Below, piece by piece: positions 44,645 to 53,938 of a stretch of DNA of 64,000 nucleotides. Position 1 is the stretch's first letter; the number at the start of each line of letters is the position of its first letter. This stretch comes from CAVPJC01 sp963705155. Its GTDB lineage: Bacteria; Chloroflexota; Anaerolineae; Anaerolineales; UBA4823. The stretch spans positions 62,001-126,000 of the forward strand of contig CAVPJC010000004.1 of assembly GCA_963705155.1 (NCBI GenBank), given 5' to 3'. A program made the position numbers and the translations under genes. A model generated the notes under the pieces. That model made no database searches. It was not told the DNA's origin and worked only from the letters and a program-made list of their open reading frames with translations.

Positions 44645-45631
44645 ATGTTAAACCAGGTTTATCGCGATGAGGATGTTAGTCTGGATGTTTTGCGCGGCAA
44701 AACGATTGCTGTGCTCGGTTACGGTATTCAGGGTGGACCGCAGGCGTTGTGCATGCGCGATGAGGGTTTGAACGTCATTGTCGGCGCAGGCCCGCGCGAC
44801 CGTTTCCCGGATTGGGATAATGCAGCGCGGGACGGCTTCGAGGTTTATGATTTTGCCGAGGCAACCCGCCGGGCGGATGTCATCCATGTTTTGCTGGCTG
44901 ACCCGGCTCAGCCATCGGTTTACCGCGAGTATATTCACCAGAATTTGAAGCCGAACAGCACCTTGAGCTTTGCGCACGGCTTCAACGTACTCTACGGGGC
45001 GATCCAACCACCCAAGAATGTCAACGTGGTTTTGTTTGTGCCCAACGCTCCGGGGCACATGGTGCGTGAAAAATATCTGGTTGGTTCCGGCATTTACGGC
45101 GCGGTCGCAGTGGACCAGGATGTAACCGGCGACGCCATGCAGATCGTGCTGGCGATAGCCAAAGGCGTTGGAAGCACCCGCGTGGGTGTGGTAGAAGTGG
45201 AATTTGACTCGGAAACCGAAGGCGATAACTTCGAAGAACAGGTATTGTACGGCGGCACCATCGCCCTGATGCGGGCGGTATTTGAAGTCATGGTGGATCA
45301 CGGGTATCCGGCTCATTTTGCCTATGCAAAATCCATCCGCTCGCTACGGACGGTGATCGATGTGATGGATGAGATTGGCATTGAAGCCTACATCTCTGAG
45401 CGCAGCAGCCGCACCTGCGAGTTTGCGGTGCGCATGAGCGGGCCACGGGTGATCAACCGTGAGGAGATTGAAAAGATCTTTGAGCAAACTGCCCGCGGCG
45501 ATTTTGCTGCGGCCTGGATGACCGAATGGCAGCTGGGCATGTTCCATCTATACCGCATGCGCCGCACATGGAAGAACTCGCTGATGGAAAAAGTGGGTCA
45601 GGAATGGCGCAAGCTGTTTGGAGGAGGTTAG
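44645..45631 (+). CDS. Ketol-acid-reductoisomerase-like NAD(P) enzyme with lost isomerase ligands
   Basis: 328 residues with IlvC folds: KTIAVLGYGIQGGPQALCMRD, LSFAHGFNVLYGAIQPPKNV, FVPNAPGHMVREKY, VAVDQDVTG. In the helical domain the first Mg site keeps EGDNFEEQ, but the second (FECxHE in IlvC) is FAYAKSIRS, so both later glutamates are gone. Isomerisation of acetolactate is thus unlikely, while hydride transfer could remain. No other branched-chain synthesis gene is near. I infer a dehydrogenase/reductase, possibly the ureidoglycolate dehydrogenase that the block otherwise lacks. ATG 44645 follows AAGGAGGA. Confidence 0.8.
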   Translation: MLNQVYRDEDVSLDVLRGKTIAVLGYGIQGGPQALCMRDEGLNVIVGAGPRDRFPDWDNAARDGFEVYDFAEATRRADVIHVLLADPAQPSVYREYIHQNLKPNSTLSFAHGFNVLYGAIQPPKNVNVVLFVPNAPGHMVREKYLVGSGIYGAVAVDQDVTGDAMQIVLAIAKGVGSTRVGVVEVEFDSETEGDNFEEQVLYGGTIALMRAVFEVMVDHGYPAHFAYAKSIRSLRTVIDVMDEIGIEAYISERSSRTCEFAVRMSGPRVINREEIEKIFEQTARGDFAAAWMTEWQLGMFHLYRMRRTWKNSLMEKVGQEWRKLFGGG

Positions 45632-45634
45632 ATC

Positions 45635-46144
45635 TTGGATAAAGACTTTTTTTATAAAGGTGAAACCGTTGAGGAATTCATAGCCGGTTTTGGCGAAAAC
45701 CGCCCACGGTTTGAGCAGCTCCTGATGGAGAGCACCCCGAGTGAAGAACAGAGCCGCCAGGCAAAGGTTTTGCCACATGATTTGTGCGTGATGGTGATCG
45801 CTGAACCCTGGTCGGGAGATGTGATGTATAACCTGCCACCCCTGATCCGGCTGGCTGAGGCGGCAGGTTGGGAGCTGCGTATCTTTCACCGTGACCAATT
45901 CCCGGACCTGATTCTCCCATACCGAAAGGATGGGCTCTACCGTTCGATACCGGTATGTGTGTTTTATGACCGGGATTTTAATGAGCTGTCCCATTGGATT
46001 GAACGACCGGCTGAAGCCACCCGGGTAATTGAAGAGGAATCGTTGAAACTGCGCCGGCGGTTGCGGGAAGAGCACAAAATTGAATGGCGAAACGAGACGA
46101 TCTCCGAATGGTTGAAGCTGATAAAACGTGTGGATGAGGCGTAA
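45635..46144 (+). CDS. Thioredoxin-fold protein without the redox cysteines
   Basis: 169 residues, starting at TTG 45635, 6 bases after GGAGGAGG that lies inside the end of the previous gene. The pattern MVIAEPWSGDVMYNLPPLIRLAE, IFHRDQFPDLIL and SIPVCVFYD matches the thioredoxin-like family in which W-C-G-D is usual; here the Cys is Ser (WSGD) and no CxxC remains, while the cis-Pro (SIPV) is kept. A structural or chaperone role is more likely than redox catalysis. It is tied to the reductoisomerase-like gene by position. Confidence 0.65.
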   Translation: MDKDFFYKGETVEEFIAGFGENRPRFEQLLMESTPSEEQSRQAKVLPHDLCVMVIAEPWSGDVMYNLPPLIRLAEAAGWELRIFHRDQFPDLILPYRKDGLYRSIPVCVFYDRDFNELSHWIERPAEATRVIEEESLKLRRRLREEHKIEWRNETISEWLKLIKRVDEA

Positions 46145-46159
46145 TAACACCAGCAATTA

Positions 46160-46181
46160 CCCAGAAGCGCGCGCTTTTGGG
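46160..46181 (+). other. Intergenic hairpin
   Basis: CCCAGAAGCG (46160-46169) pairs with CGCTTTTGGG (46172-46181), with one G-T pair, in the gap before the carbamoyltransferase at 46217. No T-run follows. Confidence 0.35.
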
Positions 46182-46216
46182 ATAACAAATCAAAATCTGA
46201 ATTGGAGGATTGAACT

Positions 46217-47269
46217 ATGATTACAGAAGGATTAAAAGGACGAGATTTCATCACCCTGCGCGATTTCAGCACAGAAGAAATCGACACCATGCTGGATGTA
46301 GCACTCCAGCTCAAAGCCGACAATACCATGCGCCGACGCCATGACGACATCCTGCCGGGGCGAACCCTGTTCATGATGTTCTTCAACCCATCGCTGCGCA
46401 CGCGCAACAGCTTTGAAATTGGCATCTTCGAGTTGGGCGGTCACGGCAACTTCCTGGTGCCCGAAGCCACGCGCCTGCCCACCCTGGAAGGCGAAGATCA
46501 GGGTTATGGTTCGGAGCGCATTTCAGATGTAGCACGGGTGCTTTCGCGTATGGGAGCCTGCATCGCCATCCGCATCCTGGGCGATAAGGTGAACTGGGAA
46601 TACGACAAAAGCCTGAGGATCATCAGGGAATTTGCGAAGTGGGCGCATGTGCCGGTGATCAACATGGAAGACAACATCTACCACCCCTGTCAGGGTATGG
46701 CAGACCTCATGACGCTGCGCGAAATGTATGGCCGCGACCTGCGTGGGCGCAAACTGGGTGTCACCTGGACCTGGGGCTCTTCTCCCAAGAAACCGATCGC
46801 ACCGCATCACGATTTCATGTATGCCGCCAGCCTGTATGGCGCTGAAATTGTCTTTGCCCGCCCGCCTGAGATGCGCATCGACCCAGATATCGAGGCCGCG
46901 ATTAAAGCTAACGTTGAGGCCAGCGGCGGCTCCTACCGTGTCTCTGATAAAATGGAAGATGCCTGCGAAAACGCTGACATTGTGTACGCCAAAAACTATG
47001 TGGCCCTGGATCTGCTCCCGCCCGTTACCCAGAAACCCGAGCAGGATGAAATGGTCAAGCTCTTTTCCAAGTACAAAGGCTGGATTGCTGATGAGAAGCG
47101 CATGAACATGGCGAAACCGACCGCCCAGTACATGCACTGCCTGCCGTGCGAACGCGGCGCCGAGGTATCTGACGCCGTACTGGATGGCAAGTGGGGAACA
47201 GCTTGCTTCAACGAAGCCGAAAATCGCCTGCATGCCCAGAAGGGTGTGATGGCCTGTATTATCCCGTAA
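46217..47269 (+). CDS. ygeW: YgeW-type (knotted) carbamoyltransferase
   Basis: 350 residues. The carbamoyl-phosphate motifs are present in the variant form FNPSLRTRNSFEIG, YHPCQGMADLMTL and MHCLPCERGAEV. The segment TWTWGSSPKKPIAPHHDFM, then ASGGSYRVSDKMEDACENADIVYAKNY, follows E. coli YgeW and N-acetylornithine-type transcarbamylases, which have a trefoil knot. YgeW genes occur in purine/ureide clusters with carbamate kinase and hydantoinase-type enzymes; their substrate is not settled. It is the second carbamoyltransferase of this block. ATG 46217 follows GGAGG. Confidence 0.88.
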   Translation: MITEGLKGRDFITLRDFSTEEIDTMLDVALQLKADNTMRRRHDDILPGRTLFMMFFNPSLRTRNSFEIGIFELGGHGNFLVPEATRLPTLEGEDQGYGSERISDVARVLSRMGACIAIRILGDKVNWEYDKSLRIIREFAKWAHVPVINMEDNIYHPCQGMADLMTLREMYGRDLRGRKLGVTWTWGSSPKKPIAPHHDFMYAASLYGAEIVFARPPEMRIDPDIEAAIKANVEASGGSYRVSDKMEDACENADIVYAKNYVALDLLPPVTQKPEQDEMVKLFSKYKGWIADEKRMNMAKPTAQYMHCLPCERGAEVSDAVLDGKWGTACFNEAENRLHAQKGVMACIIP

Positions 47270-47288
47270 GTTCCCAAAAATAAACCTT

Positions 47289-47319
47289 GACCTGTCAGGT
47301 CTTAAAGGCCTGACAGGTC
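47289..47319 (+). repeat. Inverted repeat with GACCTGTCAGG arms
   Basis: GACCTGTCAGG (47289-47299) and CCTGACAGGTC (47309-47319) are exact complements around a 9-base loop, between the YgeW gene and the FAD oxidoreductase. The arm is itself nearly palindromic, as in dispersed REP-like elements. I see no second copy in the window. Confidence 0.45.
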
Positions 47320-47346
47320 TCAGGCTGGTAAAAAGGAGAACATAAA

Positions 47347-48553
47347 ATGAGTATGGCGAAAAAGAAAGTCGGCGTGATCGGCGGCGGAATTGTCGGCACC
47401 GCATTGGCTTATAATTTGAGCCTGTACCCCTGGATCGATGTCACTCTGTTCGATAAAGATCAGATCGGTTCAGGAACTACGGCAAAATCGGCGGGCACCG
47501 TGTGTTTGTTTGACGACTCCCTCACGCACCGCTGGTGGGATGTGCGCCTGTACGGTTTCCAGACCTACGTCAATATGGAAAAAGAGGAGCGCGGCTCAGC
47601 AGGTTTTGATAAGACCGGCACGCTGGTAGTCGCCACGGACGAGAAGGTTGAACAGTTTATCAAAACTGGCATCGCGTTGACCAAGGCGGCCGGCTATGAG
47701 TGCGAATATCTGACCAACCCGGATGATATTGTCAAACATTTTCCGGATATCAATCTGGAAGGCGTACGCGGCGCGGGCTGGACTGCTGAAGACGGCTATT
47801 TTGACCCGACGATGGCGGCCAACACCTTCGCAAAAAAGACACGCGCCAATGGCGGTAAGGTCTTGCAGTACACCAAAGTTGAAAAGATCAACCTCAAGGG
47901 CAACCGGGTCACCGGCGTCGAAACCAGCGGATGGCAGCTTTGACCTGGATGTTGTTGTGGATGCCTCCGGCCCCTGGACGCGCTACATCGGCCGCATGGT
48001 TGGGCTGGAAATGCCGATCTGGCACACCAAGGCTGAGGTGTTCTTCCTGGTGCCTCCCAAAAAGAAATTGGATTACACCTTCCCGGTCTTGAAATACCCG
48101 CGCTTTTATGCCCGGCGTGAAGGCGATAACATTTTCATCTGTAAAGCTCACCTGACCATGGACCTCAATGACCCGATGCACGCCGGTATCTGGGATCCTG
48201 ACAAATTGACCCCCACGGGTGGTACGGATGAATATTTCCTGGAATTCCTGTTTGGCGAGCTTGAACAGCATGCACCCGGGCTGATCAATTCGGGTGTGGC
48301 ATTCTCCTGGCTGGGCTACCGCGCCGAGCCGCCCGATTTCCTGCCTATCCTGGGCGATTCTCCGGTCGAGGGCTTCAACCTGGCAATTGGCTGCGGCGGA
48401 AATGGCGTGATCGAAGGGCCGGCAGTTGGACGCGATATGGCCAAGTACATTGCCACCGGCGAGAAATCGCTGCTCCTGGATTGGCTGCCGCTCTCCCGGT
48501 TCTCAAAAGATTTCACCTTTACTGAAAAAGATCTGGAAAAAACACACGTTTAG
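47347..48553 (+). CDS. FAD-dependent amine oxidase/dehydrogenase (DAO family), frameshifted
   Basis: About 401 residues after repair. The N-terminus VGVIGGGIVGTALAYNLS is the FAD-binding motif, and the C-terminus has WLGYRAEPPDFLPILGDSP and NLAIGCGGNGVIEGPAVG. The frame changes at 47929-47930: removing one G from GG turns ETSGWQL-stop into ETSDGSFDLDVVVDASGPWT. Relatives oxidise glycine, sarcosine, D-amino acids or glycerol-type substrates. Standing between ureide genes and the glycine cleavage operon, it may form or oxidise a glycine derivative. ATG 47347 follows AAAAGGAG. Confidence 0.82.
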
Positions 48554-48562
48554 CACAAAGAC

Positions 48563-48607
48563 CGTACTGTGTGAGCGGGTTTTCCCGCTTACACAGTACG
48601 AATTTTT
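48563..48607 (+). terminator. Rho-independent terminator after the FAD oxidoreductase
   Basis: A 17-bp stem, CGTACTGTGTGAGCGGG (48563-48579) with CCCGCTTACACAGTACG (48584-48600), holds one G-T pair and a TTTT loop, and is followed by AATTTTT. It probably ends the ureide operon begun at 38150. Confidence 0.85.
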
Positions 48608-48647
48608 GAAACCGGGTATCGCCTCGATCAAATGCTGAGGCATTATT

Positions 48648-49391
48648 ATGCGCATTTTATTTATAAATCCGAACACTTCGGAGAGTTTTACAGAAAAAAT
48701 CCAGGCGATTGCACAACAATACGCCCTCCCCACTACCCAGGTAGTGGCGATGAACCCCGCCTCGGGGCCGCGATCCATCGAAAGCATCTACGATGAGCTG
48801 CTCAGTTCGGCTGGTACACTGGAGCTGGCAATCCATCAGCTCGATCAATTTGATGCATTTGTTCTTGCCTGTTACAGTGACCATCCGGTAGTGTACGCGC
48901 TGCGCGAAATTACCGACAAACCCGTCCTGGGGATTGCCGATGCTTCCATGTCGGTGGCCTGTATGCTGGGTTATCAATTCAGTGTGGTGACGACCAACGA
49001 TGAATGGAAGCCGCTCCTGTGGGATGCGGTAAAACACTTCGGATTAGTCGATCGCTGCGCATCGGTAAGGACTACCGGCATGGCGGTGCTGGCTTTAGAA
49101 TCGGGCGAGCAGGATACCTACAAGATGATTCTGGAAGCTTCCCGCCGGGCAATTGAGGAAGATGGCGCTGAAGTGATCTGCCTGGGCTGCGCGGGTATGA
49201 CCGGACTGGATAAGAAGCTGGAGGCTGAACTGGGTGTGCCGGTCATTGATGGTGTTGTCAGCGCATTGAAGATCCTGGAGGGGCTGGTAGGTTATGGGCT
49301 CCGCACCAGCAAGCGCCTGGCCTATTCCCGACCCGCCGCCAAGGAATTGGTAAACCTCCCCGACGTTTTCCTAAAACCCTACAAGGTGTAG
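48648..49391 (+). CDS. Asp/Glu/hydantoin (allantoin) racemase
   Basis: 247 residues of the Asp/Glu racemase superfamily, hydantoin racemase branch: MRILFINPNTSESFTEKI at the start, first catalytic Cys in FVLACYSDHPVV, TGMAVLALESGEQDT, second catalytic Cys in ICLGCAGMTGLDKKLE. HpxA-type allantoin racemases share this form, and the context favours allantoin. It would make both enantiomers available to AllB. The gene lies after a terminator, so it needs its own promoter, which I could not assign. Confidence 0.87.
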   Translation: MRILFINPNTSESFTEKIQAIAQQYALPTTQVVAMNPASGPRSIESIYDELLSSAGTLELAIHQLDQFDAFVLACYSDHPVVYALREITDKPVLGIADASMSVACMLGYQFSVVTTNDEWKPLLWDAVKHFGLVDRCASVRTTGMAVLALESGEQDTYKMILEASRRAIEEDGAEVICLGCAGMTGLDKKLEAELGVPVIDGVVSALKILEGLVGYGLRTSKRLAYSRPAAKELVNLPDVFLKPYKV

Positions 49392-49488
49392 CGTGTAAGG
49401 GCCAGAGCAGGCGAAAAAATGTTTTCATAGCCGGTCACCAGGTGGGGCAAGACCGGGTAGTCAAGGACAGGTTCAAAAGGAGAGAATT

Positions 49489-50620
49489 ATGACAGAAAAT
49501 TTGAAACAAACACAGTTATACTCCTGGCATGTAGCAAATGGCGGGCGTATGGTGCCATTTGCGGGTTGGGAAATGCCCGTGCAGTATCCAACCGGCCCGC
49601 TGGCGGAGCATAACGCCACCCGCCAGGTGGCGGGGTTGTTCGATATCGACCATATGGGCCAGGCTGAGGTGCGCGGTCCACAGGCAATAGCCTTTTTGAA
49701 TCGCATGGTCACCTACGATGTGACCAAAATGAAGCTGTTTGACGCCCATTATGCGATCTTCTGCTATGCCGATGGCGGCTGCGTGGACGATTTGTTCATT
49801 TACAAACTGCCGGATCCGCAGACCGGTGATCCAGATACCTATTTCTTCCTGGCGATCAACGCCTCCAACCGCGAAAAGGATGTAGCCTGGCTGAAAGCGC
49901 ATGCCACCGCCTACGATGTGGAAGTCACGGATATCTCAGATGAAACCTATATGCTCGCATTTCAGGGACCAAAGGCCCCCGAAATTATGAACCGGCTGAC
50001 CAATGTCGATTTGATGACCATGGCTCGTTTTACAGGAGTCCAGGGATACCATTTTTGGCGATGTGCCGGTGCTGATGGGTCGCACAGGATACACGGGCGA
50101 GGATGGCTTCGAGCTGTTCTTCCCGGCAACAGAGGCCGTGAGGGTGTGGGAAGGCATCATGAAAGCTGGAGAAGCAGATGGCGTCAAGGCGATTGGACTG
50201 GCGGCCAGAGACAGCCTGCGTTTTGAAGCCTGTATGCCGCTTTACGGACACGAGATCACAGATGGGTTGTCGCCGGTTCAGGCAGGTCTGAACTTTGCCT
50301 TGAGCCTGGACAAGAAATTTATCGGCCGCGACGCTCTTTTGAAGCAGAAGCTGGAAAAACCCGGCCAGGTACTGGTGGGTTTTGAGATGGTTGAACGGGG
50401 CGTAGCGCGTGAGCATTATATTGTGGCTAAAGACGGAGTTGAAGTTGGCTGGGTGACCTCGGGGATGTTCGCACCCACGTTGAACCGCTACCTGGGGATG
50501 GCCTATGTACCGCGCGAGCTTTCTGCCCGTGGCACTGAGATTGAGATCGTCATTCGGGGCAAACCGGTTAAAGCTCAAGTGGTTAAGCGCCCGTTTTACG
50601 TGCCGGCATACCGGCGTTAA
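49489..50620 (+). CDS. gcvT: Glycine cleavage system T protein (aminomethyltransferase), frameshifted
   Basis: About 377 residues after repair. Motifs: GRMVPFAGWEMPVQYP, AGLFDIDHMGQAEVRG, VDDLFIYKL, FLAINASNREKD. The frame changes at about 50046-50049 within CAGGGATACC; the second part begins IFGDVPVLMGRTGYTGEDGFELFF and runs to SARGTEIEIVIRGKPVKAQVV. GcvT transfers the aminomethyl carbon from lipoyl-GcvH to tetrahydrofolate and releases ammonia. It leads the glycine cleavage operon; ATG 49489 follows AAAGGAGAG. Confidence 0.9.
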
Positions 50621-50659
50621 TCAGTTCATCACAAAAATTTCAGGTAAGGAGTGATTAAA

Positions 50660-51040
50660 ATGAAAATCGATACAGATGCACGTTACACAGAATCGCACGA
50701 ATGGGTTCGCAAAGAAGGTGACCTGCTGGCGTATGGCATCACCGACCATGCCCAGAATTCACTCTCTGATATTGTATTTCTCGAGCTGCCCGCAGTGGGT
50801 GACAAATTTTCCAAAGGCGACACGATCGGCGCCGTTGAGTCGGTCAAAGCTGCTTCCGACCTGTACATTCCCGTGGACGGCGAGATCGCAGCGGTTAACG
50901 AAGCCCTCATCACGACGCCAGAGGTGATCAACACAGATCCCTATGGCGAGGGTTGGATGGTGAAGTTTAAACCGGCAAATCCATCTGATTGGGACAGCCT
51001 GCTTACTCCCGAAGCCTACAAGGAATTCTCTGGAGAGTAA
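50660..51040 (+). CDS. gcvH: Glycine cleavage system H protein
   Basis: About 126 residues. The lipoylated Lys lies in GAVESVKAASDLY; SHEWVR near the N-terminus and VNTDPYGEGWM-like VINTDPYGEGWMVKF near the C-terminus complete the family pattern. ATG 50660 is 10 bases after AAGGAG, better than the in-frame GTG at 50651 that is only 1 base away. It carries intermediates between GcvP, GcvT and the lipoamide dehydrogenase, which is not encoded here. Confidence 0.96.
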   Translation: MKIDTDARYTESHEWVRKEGDLLAYGITDHAQNSLSDIVFLELPAVGDKFSKGDTIGAVESVKAASDLYIPVDGEIAAVNEALITTPEVINTDPYGEGWMVKFKPANPSDWDSLLTPEAYKEFSGE

Positions 51041-51044
51041 AACG

Positions 51045-52388
51045 ATGCCATACATTCCAAATACCGATGCCAACCGGCAGGAGATGTTGGCCCGGATTGG
51101 AATTTCCTCTGTGGAGGAATTATTCCAAAACGTGCCTGCCGATTACCGTTTTCCGGAACTGAACCTACCAAAAGCCGCTTCCGAAATGGAAGTACTGGAT
51201 GAGCTGTATGCACTGGCGCTTAAGAACAGCTCAACCGGCTGTTTTGCCACCTTCCTGGGAGCTGGTGCTTATAACCATTTTGTACCCAGCGCGATCCCCT
51301 ACCTGGTGAGCCGGGGCGAATTTCTGACCGCGTACACGCCTTACCAACCCGAGGTGAGCCAGGGAACTCTGCAAGCCATGTTTGAGTACCAGAGCATGGT
51401 TGCCGAATTGACGGGCATGGAAGTTGTCAATGCGAGCCATTACGACGGCGCAACATCCATGGCAGAGGCCGCCATCATGGCGGTGAACGTATCCAATGGC
51501 AAACGGCGAAAAATCGTTGTTTCACCCTCTGTGAACCCACAGTACCGCCAGGTGCTGCGAACCTATTTACCAGGTGATCAGGTAAAGGTGGTTGGTGATG
51601 AAAACCTGGATGCAGGTTTGGGTGATTTGAAGAAGCTGTTGGATGCTGATACCGCCTGTCTGATTATTCAGAACCCAACGTTTTTTGGCGACCTGCTTGA
51701 CGTTGATGGTCTTGCACAGGCTGTACAGGCCGCTGGAGCGCTGCTGGTGGTAGTGACGGTCCCCGTGATGAGCCTGGGCCTGCTAAAGGCGCCTGGCGCT
51801 TATGGAGCCGATATCGTTGTGGCTGAGGGCCAGCCTTTTGGGGCAGGCCTGAACTTTGGCGGGCCGTATCTTGGCATTTTTGCTGCGCGTGAAAAATTCG
51901 TTCGCAAGATGCCCGGGCGCCTCATCGGAGAAACGACGGATACAGAAGGACGGCGCGGTTTTGTGCTCACCCTGAGCACACGCGAGCAGCATATCCGGCG
52001 TGAAAAAGCTACCAGCAATATCTGCACCAATCAAGGCCTGATTGCTTTGACGGCTGCCATGTACCTGGCTTATATGGGAAAGGCAGGTCTGCGGGCAGTG
52101 GCTGAACTGTGCTATCACAAAGCGCATTACGCTGCATCCCAGATCAACGATCTGCCTGGTTACCAGGTGCTCACAAAGGGGCCGTTCTTCAATGAATTTG
52201 TAGTTCAGTGTCCCAAACCGGTTGCAGAACTGAATGAGCAACTGTTGAAGAAAGGTATTCTGGGCGGGTATGATCTGCAGCGGGATTACCCCGGTCGCAA
52301 GAACCAGATGCTGGTGTGTTTGACTGAAATGAACACACGCAAGCAGATTGACTGGTTGGTTCAGAACTTGAAAGCTATCCAGGAGTAA
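51045..52388 (+). CDS. gcvPA: Glycine dehydrogenase (decarboxylating) subunit 1
   Basis: 447 residues, the N-terminal half of the split P protein: FLGAGAYNHFVPSAIPYL, RGEFLTAYTPYQPEVSQGTLQ, FEYQSMVAELTGMEVVNASHYDGATS, and the late TSNICTNQGLIAL. The split PA/PB form is usual in Thermotoga, Bacilli, Chloroflexota and others. It starts 4 bases after gcvH. Confidence 0.96.
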   Translation: MPYIPNTDANRQEMLARIGISSVEELFQNVPADYRFPELNLPKAASEMEVLDELYALALKNSSTGCFATFLGAGAYNHFVPSAIPYLVSRGEFLTAYTPYQPEVSQGTLQAMFEYQSMVAELTGMEVVNASHYDGATSMAEAAIMAVNVSNGKRRKIVVSPSVNPQYRQVLRTYLPGDQVKVVGDENLDAGLGDLKKLLDADTACLIIQNPTFFGDLLDVDGLAQAVQAAGALLVVVTVPVMSLGLLKAPGAYGADIVVAEGQPFGAGLNFGGPYLGIFAAREKFVRKMPGRLIGETTDTEGRRGFVLTLSTREQHIRREKATSNICTNQGLIALTAAMYLAYMGKAGLRAVAELCYHKAHYAASQINDLPGYQVLTKGPFFNEFVVQCPKPVAELNEQLLKKGILGGYDLQRDYPGRKNQMLVCLTEMNTRKQIDWLVQNLKAIQE

Positions 52389-52392
52389 TGCC

Positions 52393-53829
52393 ATGTGGAC
52401 TCGACCCGAACCCTTAATCTTTGAGATCTCTTCTCCAGGCCGGACGGCATTTACCCTGCCAGAGACCGATGTTCCAACCGCACCGCTTCCGGACAATTAC
52501 GTCCGCGAAGATCTGAAGCTGCCCGAGGTGAGCGAGCTGGAGTTCGTGCGCCACTACACCCACCTGAGCACGAAGAATTACTCGATTGACACAGTTTTTT
52601 ACCCTCTGGGATCGTGCACGATGAAATACAATCCCAAGGTGAATGAGAAAGCTGCCGCCATCGAAGGTCTGTCACAGGTGCATCCCTTGCAGCCGGCTGC
52701 CACAGTTCAAGGCAGCCTGGAGCTGATGTTCAAACTGCAGGAAGCCCTGAAAGAAATTTCGGGTTTTAAAGCCGTATCGCTTCAGCCGGCTGCCGGAGCA
52801 CACGGAGAGTTTGCCGGTGTTTTGATTATGCGTGCATATCATGAAAGCCGCGGCGACACCAAGCGAACCAAGGTTCTGATCCCCGATTCGGCGCACGGCA
52901 CGAACCCTGCGACCAGCGCGATGAGCGGTTTCACCGTGGTTCAAATACCATCGGATCAACGCGGCAATGTGGACCTGGATGCGCTGCGGGCAGCCTGTGA
53001 TGACAGCGTCGTGGGTCTGATGCTCACCAATCCTAACACCCTGGGTTTGTTTGAAGAGCACGTGCTGGAAGTGGTCAAGACAGTGCATGCCTGCGGCGGC
53101 CTGATGTATGGTGACGGCGCCAACCTGAATGCCTTGCTGGGGATAGCCCGGCCGGGTGATCTGGGTTTTGACGTGATGCACTTCAACCTGCACAAAACCT
53201 TCACCACCCCGCATGGGGGCGGCGGCCCCGGATGTGGGCCGGTGGGTGTGAATGACCGTTTGAAACCTTTCCTGCCGGGTGCTATTGCAGTGAAGCAAGG
53301 CGATAGTTACCAACTGGCAACCCCGGAACAATCCATCGGACGGCTAAAGGCGTTTTACGGCAACTATGGCATGTTCATCCGGGCATACACCTACATCCGC
53401 ATGATGGGACCAGACGGCCTGCGTGCGGTTGCTGAGAACGCTGTTTTGAACGCCAACTACCTCAAGGCGCTGGTCGCCGATCATTATGAGCTGGCTGTGG
53501 ATCGCATCTGCATGCATGAATTTGTTGTCCATGGCGATATCCCCGGTACTGACGTGCGGGCTCTGGATGTAGCGAAACGTCTCATCGACTATGGTCACCA
53601 TCCTCCTACAAACTACTTCCCGCTGATCGTCCACGATGCGTTGATGATTGAGCCAACCGAGACCGAAAGCAAGGAAATACTGGATCTATTTGCTGCAGAT
53701 CTCGTGAAGATCGCCGAGGAAGCCCGCACACAACCCGAGCTTCTTCACTCTGCACCGCACGTGACACCTGTAACGCGCCTGGATGAAACAAAAGCCGCGC
53801 GTAATCCGGTGCTGTGCTACAAAGGCTAG
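52393..53829 (+). CDS. gcvPB: Glycine dehydrogenase (decarboxylating) subunit 2
   Basis: 478 residues. The PLP Lys is in FNLHKTFTTPHGGGGPG; other landmarks are YPLGSCTMKYNPKVNE, LQPAAGAHGEFAGVLIMRAYH, DSAHGTNPATSAMSG and LMLTNPNTLGLFE. It forms the alpha2beta2 P protein with gcvPA, 4 bases upstream. A hairpin follows the gene. Confidence 0.96.
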   Translation: MWTRPEPLIFEISSPGRTAFTLPETDVPTAPLPDNYVREDLKLPEVSELEFVRHYTHLSTKNYSIDTVFYPLGSCTMKYNPKVNEKAAAIEGLSQVHPLQPAATVQGSLELMFKLQEALKEISGFKAVSLQPAAGAHGEFAGVLIMRAYHESRGDTKRTKVLIPDSAHGTNPATSAMSGFTVVQIPSDQRGNVDLDALRAACDDSVVGLMLTNPNTLGLFEEHVLEVVKTVHACGGLMYGDGANLNALLGIARPGDLGFDVMHFNLHKTFTTPHGGGGPGCGPVGVNDRLKPFLPGAIAVKQGDSYQLATPEQSIGRLKAFYGNYGMFIRAYTYIRMMGPDGLRAVAENAVLNANYLKALVADHYELAVDRICMHEFVVHGDIPGTDVRALDVAKRLIDYGHHPPTNYFPLIVHDALMIEPTETESKEILDLFAADLVKIAEEARTQPELLHSAPHVTPVTRLDETKAARNPVLCYKG

Positions 53830-53870
53830 GCGTCAGCGCAGGTATATAAAGGTTGATTGGATTATTCCAC

Positions 53871-53904
53871 GGCATGCAGCCGGCGATTCGCCGGTCTGCA
53901 TGCC
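53871..53904 (+). other. Strong hairpin between gcvPB and glyA
   Basis: GGCATGCAGCCGGCG (53871-53885) pairs with CGCCGGTCTGCATGCC (53889-53904) around ATT, with one bulged T. No T-run follows, so partial termination or RNA processing is more likely than full termination. Confidence 0.5.
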
Positions 53905-53938
53905 ATGGATGGTATTACACAAGGACAGGAGGACCGAG

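Noticed and set aside
49392..49488. Glycine riboswitch before gcvT
   Set aside because: The gap is under 100 bases and I cannot build the conserved P1-P3 core; AGGAGAG there is just the ribosome site. A tandem aptamer would not fit.
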